This document shows positions 1-11,469 of a DNA stretch of 64,000 nucleotides, piece by piece. The stretch's first letter is position 1. The number at the start of each line of letters is the position of its first letter. The notes beneath the pieces are model-generated. The model made no database searches. It saw nothing but the letters and a program-made list of their open reading frames with translations, and was not told where the DNA came from. The stretch comes from Malaya genurostris. Its lineage: Eukaryota; Arthropoda; Insecta; Diptera; Culicidae. Both the position numbers and the translations under genes were made by a program. The stretch covers positions 100,459,545 through 100,523,544 of the forward strand of contig NC_080570.1 of assembly GCF_030247185.1 (NCBI RefSeq), written 5' to 3'.

Positions 1-264
1 CTAAAATTCAGGGCCAAAAAGACTGCATGCTTTAAGTAAAGGGCGAAAAACACATTTTGTACAAATACTCCTCAAATTGAGAAATATATTGTAAAACTAT
101 TATATATTATGAAAAAGCATCACCAAACCCGACATAATCATATATTGTTCAATTTCAATTAGCTTTTGTTTTGACATAGTGAATTGAATTGGATTGATAA
201 CAATTCAATATCGATTTTCTCGAATTAGCTCACTTGGTTTTAGGCCGTTTTCAAAAAAAACGCG

Positions 265-527
265 TGATATCATCATTTCGCTTCTTTCTAAGGTTAAGGC
301 ATAAATTTAGGCGCTGCAGTGTATTTCTTTCATTCTGTTTTAGTTTTCACTTGTCTGAACACGTTCGTCGCAATATAAAAGAACGCCATTGGGTGTATTG
401 AAAAATTAAACAATAAAATCGCTATTAATGTGCATTGAATGTGTATCTAGTTTGATTAACATCACACTTACAGTCCTCTTGTGCCTTTACACCGGAGTTG
501 GACGGTAAAGCCTGGCAGGCACCAACA
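265..527 (+). repeat. 5' LTR of the BEL/Pao element
   Basis: Starts TGATATCATC and ends GCACCAACA; matched base for base by 9875-10137 except at 381. It holds an AT-rich ATATAAAA box at about 373 and an AATAAAAT polyadenylation-type signal near 412. Confidence 0.95.
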
Positions 528-545
528 TTTGGTCCTTCAAGTCGG
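528..545 (+). other. Presumed primer-binding site
   Basis: TTTGGTCCTTCAAGTCGG begins directly after the CA end of the 5' LTR, where a tRNA primer-binding site is expected. The TGGTCCTTC core is a common start of this site in BEL/Pao elements. The tRNA was not identified. Confidence 0.6.
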
Positions 546-678
546 ATGTAAACCAGTGACCTACGGATATGGAAAAGCGTTTCACGGGGCTTGAACACCG
601 CGAAGAAAACATAGTGAATTCATTGATCGATTAAAATAAACACCGAAAGAACACTGTCCCATCAGTTGATCGGTAAAA

Positions 679-2508
679 ATGATTCATACACCCATGAAAG
701 GTTTAACAGTTGCGGAAGGAGAGTTATCTGCATCAAACTCAAGAAATTCAGGATCATTCCGAGGATTCCACGAATGGGAGACCACGTCCGATGGTAGCAA
801 GCTTCAAGCGCTAGGAGTATTATTCCGTCAGCGCGATCAGGTGAAAAATAAAGTGACTCGTGTCCTAACCACTTTGACAGCGACTCAAGGACGAGCTAGT
901 GTAGCACAATTAAAAACCTTCACGAAAAACATCGATGCTGCGTACACCGAGTTCAGTGGATTTCATAGTAAAGTGATGGCAATAATTCCAGAAAGTAACA
1001 TCGAATCGCAAGAAGAAATATATACCGAGTTCGAGGATCAATATAACCAAGCTTCTATAATGATTGAAGAGCAGATGATGGCTCATACAGCAAATTTATC
1101 GCGAAATGCTTCCGTTATTGGCCAGCCACAAGTGATCGTGCAGCAGCAGGCACTACGAATGCCTTTACCAACATTTGATGGACAATACCGTAATTGGCCA
1201 AGGTTCAAGGCAGTGTTCGAGGATTTGATGCGAACATCCACCGACTCAGATGCCATCAAATTATATCATCTTGAAAAGTCACTCGTTGGAGAGGCCGTTG
1301 GAGTAATTGACGCAGCAACAATACGGGACAACAATTATACTCATGCGTGGAACATTCTCGAGGAGCGCTACGGTAACGAGCGTCTTATTATTGATACCCA
1401 TATTCAAGGCATCAAGGAATTAAAACGAATGACACGGAAAGCATCAAAGGAATTGCGAGATTTGCTCGACGAATGCACTCGTCACGTCGATGGTCTACGT
1501 TTTATGAACCAAGATCTAAGCGGCCTTTCAGAATTGTTCGTGATAAATTTCTTGACTGGCGCACTAGATCCGGAAAGTAGAGAAAATTGGGAGAAAACTC
1601 TTAAAAAAGGCCAATTACCTACGTATAATACCACAGTGGAGCATCTAAGAGACTGGTATTTAGTATTGGAAAGATGTGAAGTGGCGATTACATCGAACAT
1701 TAAACCCATTCAATTGAAATCTATCGCGCCAACCAAAGGTTCACTTAGAGTGGCCAATGCAGCTACATCGGCAACGGAACATGCGTGTGAACTGTGTCCT
1801 GGACATCACCCGAATTATAAGTGCCCTGTATTTCGAAACATGAGCATTGCTCAGCGACATGCCAAAATCAAGGATGTGAAGGCATGCTACAACTGTCTGC
1901 GTAAGGGTCATCGTATTAGCACTTGTCCCTCTGAACGAGTGTGTACCATATGCTCAAGAAAGCATCACACGTTGCTTCATATTGAACCGACACTGGAAGT
2001 TGATGATAATGGACCACCTCAAGCAGAAAAAAATAGACTAGAGGAAAACAGAAGTATACTTTCTACTGGATCTGATGCTAATTCCGTAAGTGATTCTACC
2101 GTCAACGTTTCGTGTTCTAGTGCCATCAAAGCACAGAAGCATGTTTTGCTTCTGACTGCCATGGTACGTATAGTCGACAGCAAGGGTCAATTACATCAAT
2201 GCAGAGCACTACTCGACTCTGGTTCACAAGCTAATTTTATGACGGAATCCATGGCCAAATCTCTCTCAGCAAACAAGACTCCTGTCAACATTCCAATTGT
2301 TGGAATCGGTGGAACTAAGTCACAAGTGCGTTATAAGGTTAATGTCAAAGTATTATCAAACTACACCAGCTTCTGCGAAGAGATGGAGTGTCTTTTGACG
2401 CATCAAGTGACAGGCTCAGTCCCGTCTACTAAAATTGATATAAGCAATTGGTACATACCAACCGGTATACAACTTGCCGACCCATTTTTCATACTCCCGA
2501 AAAAGTAG
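679..2508 (+). pseudogene. BEL/Pao gag and protease part of the polyprotein
   Basis: 609 codons from the ATG at 679. Residues about 155-330 form the DUF1759-type Gag region (starting LPTFDGQYRNWPRF). Residues about 365-440 hold zinc-knuckle-like Cys/His motifs, including CELCPGHHPNYKC and CYNCLRKGHRISTC. The retropepsin active site is CRALLDSGSQANF at about residue 515 (DUF1758-type). In BEL/Pao elements the polyprotein normally continues in one frame into reverse transcriptase. Here the frame closes at 2508, but the expected continuation is open in the next frame from about 2485, so a one-base loss in the CCCATTTTTC stretch is the simplest explanation. A programmed shift is possible but less usual for this group. 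Confidence 0.9.
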
Positions 2509-3923
2509 ATATGCTGATTGGAGCAGAATTCTTTTTTGGGTTAATGATGCCAGGACAACTGCGTCTAAGTGACGAAATGCCAAGGCTACAAGAAACGCAG
2601 TTGGGGTGGGTCGCTGCAGGTGCTCTAGAACAAAATATTACTACAATGTACTCTAATGTAGTCTCAATGGAAGAATTGACTACAAATATGAAACGTTTCT
2701 GGGAGTTGGAGGAAATCGATCATAGGAGTGGTGTGCCTTCTGAGCAAATTGAGGTTGAAGATCATTTCCAAAAAACACATCGACGAGATGAAACTGGGAG
2801 GTATATCGTTCAGCTTCCGTTTCGTGAAACAGTCAATGATTTAAGTAACAACCGTTCATTAGCACTTAAACGGTTTCTGTTACTGGAAAGGCGCCTCCAC
2901 AACCAACCCGACATAAAGCAAATGTATTGCAATTTTATCGACGAGTATTTATCGCTCGGTCATTGTCGAGAAATTGAAGAGAGCGACTATCCATCAAATC
3001 AACATCAAACGTATTATCTACCACATCATGCGGTACTCAAACCATCAAGCTCAACAACAAAACTACGTGTTGTCTTCGATGGGACAGCTACTTCGTCAAA
3101 ATATTCTCTCAACGATGTACTCAAGGTAGGTCCTACAGTCCAAAATGACCTATTCTCCATTCTTCTGCGATTTCGGAAACATCGTATTGCTTTCTGTGCC
3201 GACATTTGTAAGATGTATAGACAAGTTGTTGTTGATGAAACCCATACATCATTCCAACGTATCTTTTGGAGAAAAAATTCATCGGATCGTCTCAAGGTAC
3301 TAGAACTCACGACCGTAACATACGGAACTGCGTCGGCATCATATTTAGCCACAAGAACTCTGAAACAATTAGCCGAGGATGAGCGAAATGATTTTCCTGT
3401 CGTTTCTGATGTAGTGTTGAACGATTTCTACATTGATGACTTATTGTCAGGAGCTGACACCGTTGAGGAGGCAATACACTTGCAAGTTAATCTCCAGCGA
3501 ATGTTAGCAAGGGGTGGCTTTCCTTTGCGGAAATGGTGCTCGAATTCGTTAGCACTGATACAAACGATCCCAGAGGAAGATCGAGAGATACAGGCTTCCT
3601 TCTACCATAACTCCACCATTGAGTCCATCAAGGTGCTTGGATTGTTGTGGGACCCTATCAATGATAATTTTCATTTCTTCACTCAAGGTAATGTTTATGA
3701 CAAGCCAATAACCAAGAGATATGTTCTTTCATATATTGCCAAGTTATTTGATCCACTTGGTTTAGTGGGGCCCGTATTAGTACTGGCTAAAATTCTGATG
3801 CAGCGTATATGGGCTTCGGGTGTCGATTGGGACGATTTACTAGATTCTGAGTTGCACCAAGAGTGGATGCTGTTTCGCGATTCGCTTCCAGAGCTCACTT
3901 TATTACAAATTCCAAGATGTGTA
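2484..3923 (+). pseudogene. BEL/Pao reverse transcriptase, 5' half of pol
   Basis: Open frame with the Pao-type reverse transcriptase: the start region LRVVFDGTATS, the palm segment FCADICKMYRQV, and the catalytic box FYIDDLLSG. It follows the protease region in a shifted frame. After the connection region it runs into the inserted DNA element, whose first bases (from 3924) add one sense codon and a stop ending at 3929. The frame resumes at 7707 downstream of the insertion, because insertion plus duplicated TA is 3783 bp, a multiple of three. Confidence 0.9.
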
Positions 3924-4370
3924 CACTGAGGAAAAAAATATTTCAAGAATCATAATAATTGCTTATGAAATTTAACCAAAGGAAATTAATATGGATATCA
4001 TACGATTGCGCTATGAGAACATAAGTTTTCAATAAACTATGATTTGTATAACGTACTGTTACGAATTCCATTGAGACGACGTATGAATAATGTATTGGTT
4101 TGATCATAAATTTCATATTATAGTCGAATGAAAAACAACATGGTTTAAAGTGACTTCCAAACTATTCTGTTATGAATTTCAATACATATATGCTTAAGAT
4201 TTTTGTAATTTGCCAAGATGAATTTCATAAAGGCAACGTATAAAAGATGTATGGATTATATTATGTACATTTTATTGTAGTGGAATGAATAAGAACATTT
4301 TATAAAATGATTTCCACTTGATTCTGTTATGAACTTTTATTTAGATGATTTTGTATTCCCCCTATTCGAG

Positions 4371-4530
4371 ATTTCGATCGAATCAAATTATTTCGTTCGG
4401 ATGTAAAATTTTGCATTCTGTATTTCGATCGAGTTCGAGTTTTCCATACAAAATAAACACTCGATTGATACACAGAATGCATATTTTTACATGCGATCGA
4501 GATATTCAGATTCAATCGAAATACAGAATG
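4371..4530. repeat. Imperfect inverted repeat (hairpin) in the left arm
   Basis: About 75-bp arms (roughly 4371-4446 and 4455-4530) pair imperfectly. Both contain a TGCATTCTGT segment and a TTCGATYGA motif in opposite orientations. The fold lies within the left arm of the 3924-7704 element. Confidence 0.6.
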
Positions 4531-4552
4531 ATGGTGAATACATAATCATCTA

Positions 4553-6381
4553 GGGTAACGGCTCCCTATTTCATCTGAGCTCCTATTTCCATCTCATCCC
4601 TTCACCTCATTACTTTGAACATGAATCATATTTTAAAACCTACCTGAACCAAACTGTGAAATGGTTTAAAATGATTATAAAAGCTATTGTCACACTTTCC
4701 TATTGAAAGAAATGGTTTTAAGTTCTTCGGTTATCGTTTTTTTCATTTCAAATAAACTCACTTTTCAATTTAGGACACATTTTCGTCTCAAGATTTACAG
4801 TTCGTCATGTTTCTGATTATCTACTAATCGGTTCGTCTCAAAATATGATCACTTTGTCGCACAATTACACTACCATTGAATGCTGGATGACTTCATAATT
4901 AGTAATGTTCACTTGCTACTTGTTTAATTAACGATTTAATACTTCAAAAACTACCCGACAAACAATAAAAGTCTTTAAAAATATGAGATGAAAGTTTTTC
5001 ACTTAGTTCACTTGATTGCGCTTTGTTTTCATCTCATTTGGTTTCGCAAAGTTGCCAAGTTATCTCATAATGTTACAAAACAAAAATTGTTTTTGTTCTT
5101 CAAAATCTCATCAAAAAGTCTGTTTTTTGGTATCCGTGACATTAGTTTAATTATATTATTGATATTAATATTTCGATAAAACTGTTTTGGCTTCGAATAT
5201 TACCAGGAACAGCATGTTAAATACTAATGAAATAACCATTGTGGCAAATCTAGTAGCACTGGTTTCATTCCGATATACGTCAACATAACGCTGTGAAGTG
5301 TGTGTGTGTGTGTTTCATCGGCTGTGCACAGAGATGCTAGATATTTTCATAGAAAACATGTATTACGTTGCATAGAAACTCTATATCTGGTCTATCTGTT
5401 TTCACTAATAAAATGATGTTAAATCTGTTAACTTCATTTTATTAGTGAAAACAGATAGACCAGATATAGACTTTCTATGCAACGTAATACATATTCTATG
5501 AAAATATCTGGCTTCAAATAGTTCAAATTGGTTCCAAATTTTAATATAAATGTTTGTCAGTGTTCACAATCAATTATCTACATAAAAGATTTCCACTTTA
5601 ACATGTGATTTGTCCGTTGATTAATAAACTTTTAAAGAATCACTGCAATCAAATACTAATAGATACTCAGAGAGAAAAGTCTAATTTTTTACTTCTTTCT
5701 TTCTATGAACCTGTACAAATCTGTATTAAATTTAGGAAATCTTTACAAAATCGGTACTTTGATTTAAACCAGTATGCGAACGCAAAAATCTATACAATAC
5801 ATATAAATCTGTATAAATGGCATCTCTGGCTCTACACTTTGTTTTAAGAAAGGCTAATAAATAAATAGTAACAATCACAGTTTTGTTTTTATTTAAAGTT
5901 CACCAAATTAACTTTTCAGTAAAATTTTAAATTTAAAGCGAAAGGTAACGGAAACGACTGAAAAATTTTTAAACGTTGAAATGATTTCAAACTGGTTCTA
6001 AAAATATCGTATATTGTCTCATAGTTGGCGTTAGGCCGTTTTTAAGAAGAATTCGGACATTTTGAACCTGAGAGTGTAATAGTGAAATATTTCGTTTTGA
6101 TTGCTGTCGCCATTGCTAATTTATAGGATGAATAAAGGATCAACGATAGGATGGATAAAAATCCATTGAGATGAAATTAGGAGCAGAGTAGTGAACATTT
6201 CATAAGTGTTTTTTGCTGTTTTATGAACATTATTTTAATTTCCAAGGAATGTGAATCAAATCTCAATGTGGAACAAGGCGAATGAAGCAGTAATATGAAA
6301 TAGTTATAGTGATTTTAGTGGCTGAATCGAGGTTTGAAGGCGACGTCCTTACAAATGAGATGAAATAGGGAGCCCTTACCC
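4553..6381. mobile_element. 1.8-kb nonautonomous DNA element (MITE family 1, copy 1)
   Basis: Terminal inverted repeats GGGTAACGGCTCCCTATTTC (left) and its near-exact complement at the right end (6362-6381), with TA duplicated at 4551-4552 and 6382-6383. No transposase is recognisable. The same sequence recurs in opposite orientation at 37011-39095, so this is a family. Nested inside the 3924-7704 element, it is a younger insertion than its host. Confidence 0.85.
5336..5512. repeat. Near-perfect 85-bp palindrome with a 5-bp loop
   Basis: The left arm (about 5338-5422) and the right arm (about 5428-5510) are inverted copies of one another with few mismatches, around ATCTG. Each arm contains TTTTCACTAATAAAATGA or its complement and a GCAACGTAATACAT segment. 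The second family copy near 38580-38640 has only one arm, so the palindrome arose by inverted duplication in this copy. Confidence 0.85.
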
Positions 6382-6709
6382 TATATAAAAGTTCAGAATA
6401 AAATGGTCGTAAACAAGCATGAGGTTGTATGATTCATTTTGATTTTCAATTCTTCTTTATTGGAAGCCATTTGTCATATTTGTAATAACTTTCATTTGTT
6501 TCATTAAGCTAAATTTGCTATAGGAAAAATGACATTTAATTTAGTTTTAGTATAAAAACAAGTGATATAAGTACATGTATAAAATATAAGTATTTCAAGT
6601 AATTTGATCAAATAAACTAAAGTTTTGTTTTCAGGTCTATAATAATAATCATTGCTAATGTTAATAATGAATAATGGTGGACTATTAATGAAATCAATAC
6701 CAACAATGA

Positions 6710-7298
6710 TCAAATTAAATGTGCACTGAGTCGCTGTTTATGATAAAAAAAAAGATAATCGTAATCGCCGGTAATCCATTTTCTAACTGCTATAAGAACT
6801 TTTCCGTTGCGCTCTATAAATTCTTCGTTTTCAAGCAGTTGGTTTTCTGATTCTACCATGTGAATTACGAACTGTTTTGAATAACGTGCCTTTATAAGTG
6901 CAAGACGAAAGCTATCCATTTCATTCCCTTCAAACGAATAATCGAATTTCCAACTGACTTCGGCACGAGACAGCACTCGTTCAATTTTTTCTCGTGGCCA
7001 GCTTACCAACGAAACTGTATCTACACTACACTCTATTTAATACATGATGAAGATATTTTTTAATTTTTGAATATTAATATCAAATTACCTGCAAAAACAA
7101 ACAACGCTTCTGCAGGAACCTCAAGTTCCGAATGTAATGTAATGTGTCATTTTTGTTTTCAAATAACGAACGTATGTTTTTAGCACACAAGAATTGCTTA
7201 TGATGTCCATTAGCGCGTCGTATAATATCCATAACAAAATCGCAAGCATTTCGTAAACCAGTCGATGGTAGTTGCATACAATAAAATTCACACAACAC
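6710..7298 (-). pseudogene. Relic of an unidentified two-exon gene inside a transposon
   Basis: Two minus-strand reading frames face each other across an intron-like gap: 7298-7090 (first ATG near 7275) and about 7020-6710. A good donor (GCAG|GTAATT) and an acceptor (GATACAG|TT) enclose about 70 bp. The second exon is in phase only if the first is read from the frame ending ELEVPAEALFVFA. The first exon's upstream frame (MQLPSTGLRNACDFVMDII) changes to it across an ACATT tandem run at about 7136-7150; removing one 5-bp unit makes both frames agree. So it looks like a spliced gene broken by a 5-bp duplication. I do not recognise the product. It may be the end of the element's own transposase or a captured host exon pair. 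Confidence 0.45.
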
Positions 7299-7706
7299 TT
7301 TTCATAATGTTCACTATGGCTTCGTATGAAATTTGAATCATAGTTTTAAGTAACACATGAACATACTTATATTTCCTTTGAAAATAAAAAGAGATGAATA
7401 AATATCGTTCATACGAAACGTGTTATGAATATCATCGGTTTAGTTATTATAGTTTTCACTGGTGTGTAATATAAATTTTATTTCTAAGTCATACGCATTT
7501 TACAAACAAGTTTTTCGAAATCATACGTGCCACAGACAGTAAACTTTACACTATGTCTTATTATAATTGTTGCTAGAACGTCGTATGAAATTCAAATCAC
7601 AGTTTTCTGATAGTTATATGTATCGTATGAAACAGATTTGAGCTCATAAAAAAACCGTTCATACGAAACAAGTTATGAATCTCATACGTTCAGTTTTCTC
7701 AGTGTA

Positions 7707-9824
7707 CGTATGTCCAAAAATGATCATCATGAGATTCATGGGTTTGCTGATGCGTCTGGTAAGGCGTATGGTGCATGTGTATATCTGCGCACAGTAGGAG
7801 AAAATGGAAATATTAACGTTCATCTTTTATGCAGTAAGTCGAGAATTGCACCACTTACCGAGTTAACCATTCCGAAAAAGGAGTTGTGTGCAGCAGTTCT
7901 TCTTTCTCGCCTTGTAACAAAGACTATCGATTCATTAAATCTGCCAGCCTGTCCCGTTCGGTTGTGGTCAGATAGCCAAATTGTATTGTGTTGGTTACGG
8001 AAGGCACCACATCTCTTGGAATCATTTGAACGCAATCGAGTAATTGAAATAAATCGTCTTACCGATAAGCATATCTGGCAATTCATTCGTACTGAACACA
8101 ACCCAGCGGATATTATTTCTCGAGGTCAGTTTCCCGCCATGCTACGAAAAAATCGGATTTGGTGGAATGGACCAGAAATGCTTCATCATGATTATTATGA
8201 TTCTGTGAATTCGTCAGCTGTTATAAACGAACTTGTTATTCCTGCTACTACACCAAACGTCATCGTCGTACCAGTTGTTGCAAATAAGATATTTCCTATC
8301 TTTGAGAACGTCAGTAACTTTCGGAGGCTACAAAGAATTATTGCTTACGTGTTGAGATTTTTACGAAACTTACGCACTCCCAAGACAAGTAGGAATCTCA
8401 AACCATTCTTAACTGTTACTGAAATGAGAAATTCGTTGCAATGCATTGTGAAGACACTTCAAACCACGGAGATGTCAGATGAAATCAACAGTGTTGCTAG
8501 TAAGGGGGTGAGCAAAAGCTATGCTTCACTCAATCCCTTTCTAGATGAAAATGGTCTCTTAAGAGTGGGAGGTCGACTGCAAAATTCAATGCTTCCATTT
8601 GATGCCAAGCATCAGTTCATATTACCGCCCAAAAATACAGTTGTCGAATCATTAATCCGAGCGTTGCATATTGAGAACTTACATGTTGGACCATCTGGGT
8701 TACTAGCAATATTCCGTCGAAGGTTTTGGGTTACTAAGGCGAAATCTACAGTCAAAAAAGTTTTCCAATCTTGTGTTATATGCTTCAGAACAAATCCCAG
8801 GCGCACTCAGCAGATTATGGGAAATCTGCCAGAAGTTCGAGTTAGTCCTTCGATGCCATTTGAGTTAACCGGCGTGGATTATGCCGGACCTATCACTGTT
8901 AAGGAAGGAAGATACAAACCGAAACATATGAAAGCATATATAGCTATATTTGTTTGCCTTACAACAAAGGGTATTCATTTGGAACTAGTGTCAGATTTGA
9001 GTACCGATGCATTCTTAGCTGCCTTGGATCGTTTTATTAATCGTAGAGGATTGGTGAAGAAAATGGTTTCTGATAATGCCAGCAATTTTATTGGAGCCTC
9101 GAACGAACTGCGGCATTTATATCAATTGTTGAAATCTGAAACTACTCAAGCCAAAATAGCGGAATTTCTTCATCCAAAGGAAATAGATTGGAGTTTTATC
9201 CCTCCTAGAGCTCCAAATTTTGGTGGCTTATGGGAAGCTGGGGTGAAAAGTGTCAAAACTCATTTAAAACGGACATTGAAAACGGCCGTTCTCTCATTCG
9301 AAGAATATTACACAGTATTAACACACGTCGAAGCTATTTTAAATTCAAGACCTCTTTATGCTATCTCTAATGACCCAGCCGATCCCTTACCAATCACTCC
9401 AGCTCATTTGCAAATTGGACGCCCTTTACTACCAATATCTAAACCTTCGCTGTTAAATGCGAAGGAAACCCGTCTATCCCGTTGGCAATACTTAGATTAC
9501 CTTCGAGATCAATTTTGGAAAAGGTGGTCTAATGAGTATCTGTCAACTCTACAAGTTCGAAGTACATGGACAAGGAAACAACCAAATTTGAGCCCTGATA
9601 CAATCGTTATTATTGCTGAAGATCACGTTCCCGCTCAAACTTGGAAACTTGGAAGAGTCATTACAACATATCCAGACAAGAATGGAGTAGTTCGAGTTGC
9701 AGATGTAAAAACAGAGGGTCGGACAATGCGACGAGCTACAAATCGGTTGGTACCGCTTCCCATTATGGACAATCAGCTACTTGAAATTCAAGATCAATGC
9801 CCGGGGGAAAATGTCAATGTATAA
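7707..9824 (+). pseudogene. BEL/Pao RNase H and integrase, 3' half of pol
   Basis: About 705 codons continuing the pol frame after the inserted element. RNase H-like motifs: HGFADASGKAYGA, LWSDSQIVLCW and HNPADIISRG. The integrase has an HHCC-type zinc region (HIENLHVG then CVICFRTNP) and the DDE triad in GVDYAGP, SDNASNF and GLWEAGVKS. The C-terminal DUF5641-type region (TIVIIAEDHVPAQTWKLGRV) closes the protein, followed by TAA at 9822-9824. The frame itself is undamaged; only its link to the upstream half is broken. Confidence 0.93.
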
Positions 9825-9874
9825 CCGTTTCTGTGTTTAAATTGAAATGAGTGTGTAAGGAGCGAAAACAGCAG

Positions 9875-10137
9875 TGATATCATCATTTCGCTTCTTTCTA
9901 AGGTTAAGGCATAAATTTAGGCGCTGCAGTGTATTTCTTTCATTCTGTTTTAGTTTTCACTTGTCTGAACACGTTCGTCGCAATATAAAAGGACGCCATT
10001 GGGTGTATTGAAAAATTAAACAATAAAATCGCTATTAATGTGCATTGAATGTGTATCTAGTTTGATTAACATCACACTTACAGTCCTCTTGTGCCTTTAC
10101 ACCGGAGTTGGACGGTAAAGCCTGGCAGGCACCAACA
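9875..10137 (+). repeat. 3' LTR of the BEL/Pao element
   Basis: Identical to 265-527 except for G at 9991. The purine-rich AAGGAGCGAAAACAGCAG at 9857-9874 directly before it is the likely polypurine tract. Confidence 0.95.
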
Positions 10138-11040
10138 GTATCGGCGGCACTTTTTTTCATCAAAAAGTAGTGTTTCATCAACACACGAAATTCCTTTTTT
10201 TCCATTTTTTTCACAATAACAAAAGTAGCTTCACTTCACTCAATATCTCACAAACTAATAATCAGACAGCTGTCAAATTTATACACGTATCTTTTGAAGG
10301 TTGGTACTAACTGAAAATGGTATGGATTTAATTATAGTGGCGCCCTCTCATAGAAACTATACGAACTTTTCAGCCGATCTGTTATTGTGCATAGTTGGTT
10401 TTTCTTGGGTATATGTGGTAGTTTTTCCTCGATTCTTGAATTCAAATGATCTAACCATGCTATGTGGTATTCGCTTGATTATCAAGGTAGTCGATGAAGA
10501 TTATACCATGCAAAATACGGAAGCCATTATTCTTCCAGCTTATTGTTATACCTTTGGTCGCTTCGGACATGGTTTACCGGCTGCAGTCCTCTCAGATGAT
10601 AGTCGTTTTGATTCCAGAGTGAAGTTATGGATCCATGTTTAATCCGTTGTCACATATAGACGCCAAAAATATGATTTTTTACTTGTAACCATGGCTAAAC
10701 ACTACACTGAATCATCAAAGCGTTTTTGTTTTTAATCGACTGCGAGTGGTGCCGCGTTTATCCACTTTGAAAAGAGCTTTCTCATGGTCAAATGTTTATT
10801 GATAATTGTAAACATACTGCCTTCTGGTATTTTTACGACCGCAGCTATCGCAGCAATACCAATTTCGCTATCTCACGCAATGCAATTTTAGATTAAACAT
10901 AACCAATTTGTGCATATTTAATTTGAAATATAGCCAATTTCTGGACTTTTTTTTTATTTACTGGGGCTGGACGACAACGTTTGAATTTCGTAAATCAATA
11001 ACAAATGGTTCTTTTCGATGGAGCAGAGTCCGGATAACAT
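10138..11040. other. Stretch without a supported gene
   Basis: AT-rich DNA. One open frame of 113 codons exists (10301-10642, plus) but has no recognisable domain, no splice context and no codon pattern that would make it convincing. Confidence 0.5.
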
Positions 11041-11044
11041 ATTT

Positions 11045-11260
11045 AAGGTAATTGCTGTGCTTGTACAGTTGCATAACGTGCTGATCTTACAAGCCAGTTG
11101 TCGTATGTTCGAGCCCCGACCTGGAAGGATTCTTAGTGTCAGTAGGATCGTAACACCAGCTATGCAATGATTTTATACGCTATGAATCGCCTGCGAAGTC
11201 TGTTGAAGAAGTTCAGATTCCACAAAAGGAATGAAATACCAAAGCTTTTCTATGTTGAAC
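11045..11260 (+). mobile_element. tRNA-like SINE copy
   Basis: A polymerase III B-box-like GTTCGAGCC (11107-11115) follows an A-box-like GTTGCATAACGTG about 35 bp upstream. The body (TTCTTAGTGTCAGTAGGATC, then CTATGAATCGCCTGCGAAG) recurs at 61690-61830 on the minus strand, and a shorter piece (GCTGCGAAGTTTGTTGAAAC) near 32556. The dispersed, tRNA-headed structure fits a mosquito SINE of the Feilai type; the exact family is not established. It is not a functional tRNA, since no full cloverleaf is apparent. Confidence 0.55.
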
Positions 11261-11285
11261 TAATTTTCAGCCTTTCGGTTTTGCA

Positions 11286-11426
11286 GGTTTCATAGAAAAC
11301 TCAGAGGTGAACTGCCACTCTGACAATATACCGCATAGCACAAAGCAAATCCTCAAAAACTCACCCGGTACTACGTAGCCGGGTTTAGCCAATGATTCTC
11401 TGCGTTTAGGATTTTCCTATGAAACC
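11286..11426. mobile_element. Small MITE-like inverted-repeat element
   Basis: GGTTTCATAGAAAAC at the left end and TTTTCCTATGAAACC at the right end are inverted copies around 140 bp. The interior includes a hairpin ACCCGG...GCCGGGT near 11365-11388. No clear target duplication. Confidence 0.4.
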
Positions 11427-11469
11427 ATTTTTTCACCCTCAGTAACAATACGATGTCTAATGTATTTTT

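Larger units (their letters stand above)
3924..7704. mobile_element. TA-flanked DNA element inserted in BEL pol
   Basis: The ends are CACTGAGGAAAAAAA at the left and TTTTCTCAGTG at the right, so the termini are inverted repeats starting CACTGAGRAAA. The insertion is flanked by TA at 3922-3923 and 7705-7706, as for Tc1/mariner-type elements. Both arms are rich in short copies of TTCATACGA or its complement (for example around 4010, 4080, 7330, 7410, 7560, 7640 and 7660), resembling subterminal binding sites. The element is itself split by a MITE at 4553-6381; its own length is about 1.95 kb. It carries a relic two-exon gene on the minus strand (6710-7298). I do not recognise the family; no complete transposase is present. 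Confidence 0.85.
265..10137 (+). mobile_element. BEL/Pao LTR retrotransposon, interrupted
   Basis: Two direct 263-bp LTRs (265-527 and 9875-10137, TG...CA ends) flank gag, protease, reverse transcriptase, RNase H and integrase in the order typical of BEL/Pao. The LTRs differ at one position only (381 A versus 9991 G), which points to a recent insertion. Pol is split by a foreign DNA element at 3924-7704; without it and one TA the retrotransposon is about 6.1 kb, normal for the family. There is also a reading-frame shift near 2485. No matching target-site duplication is visible: the five bases before the left LTR are ACGCG and the five after the right LTR are GTATC. The copy cannot be autonomous as it stands. 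Confidence 0.95.

Noticed and set aside
1482..1709. Minus-strand ORFs inside BEL coding (also 3026-3352, 7820-8101, 8612-8806)
   Set aside because: Antisense shadows of strong coding frames.
10301..10642. 113-codon plus-strand ORF
   Set aside because: No domain, odd composition and no supporting context; likely chance in AT-rich DNA.
11045..11125. Possible tRNA gene
   Set aside because: Only A- and B-box-like words; no full cloverleaf, and the downstream body is a dispersed repeat, so a SINE is the better call.
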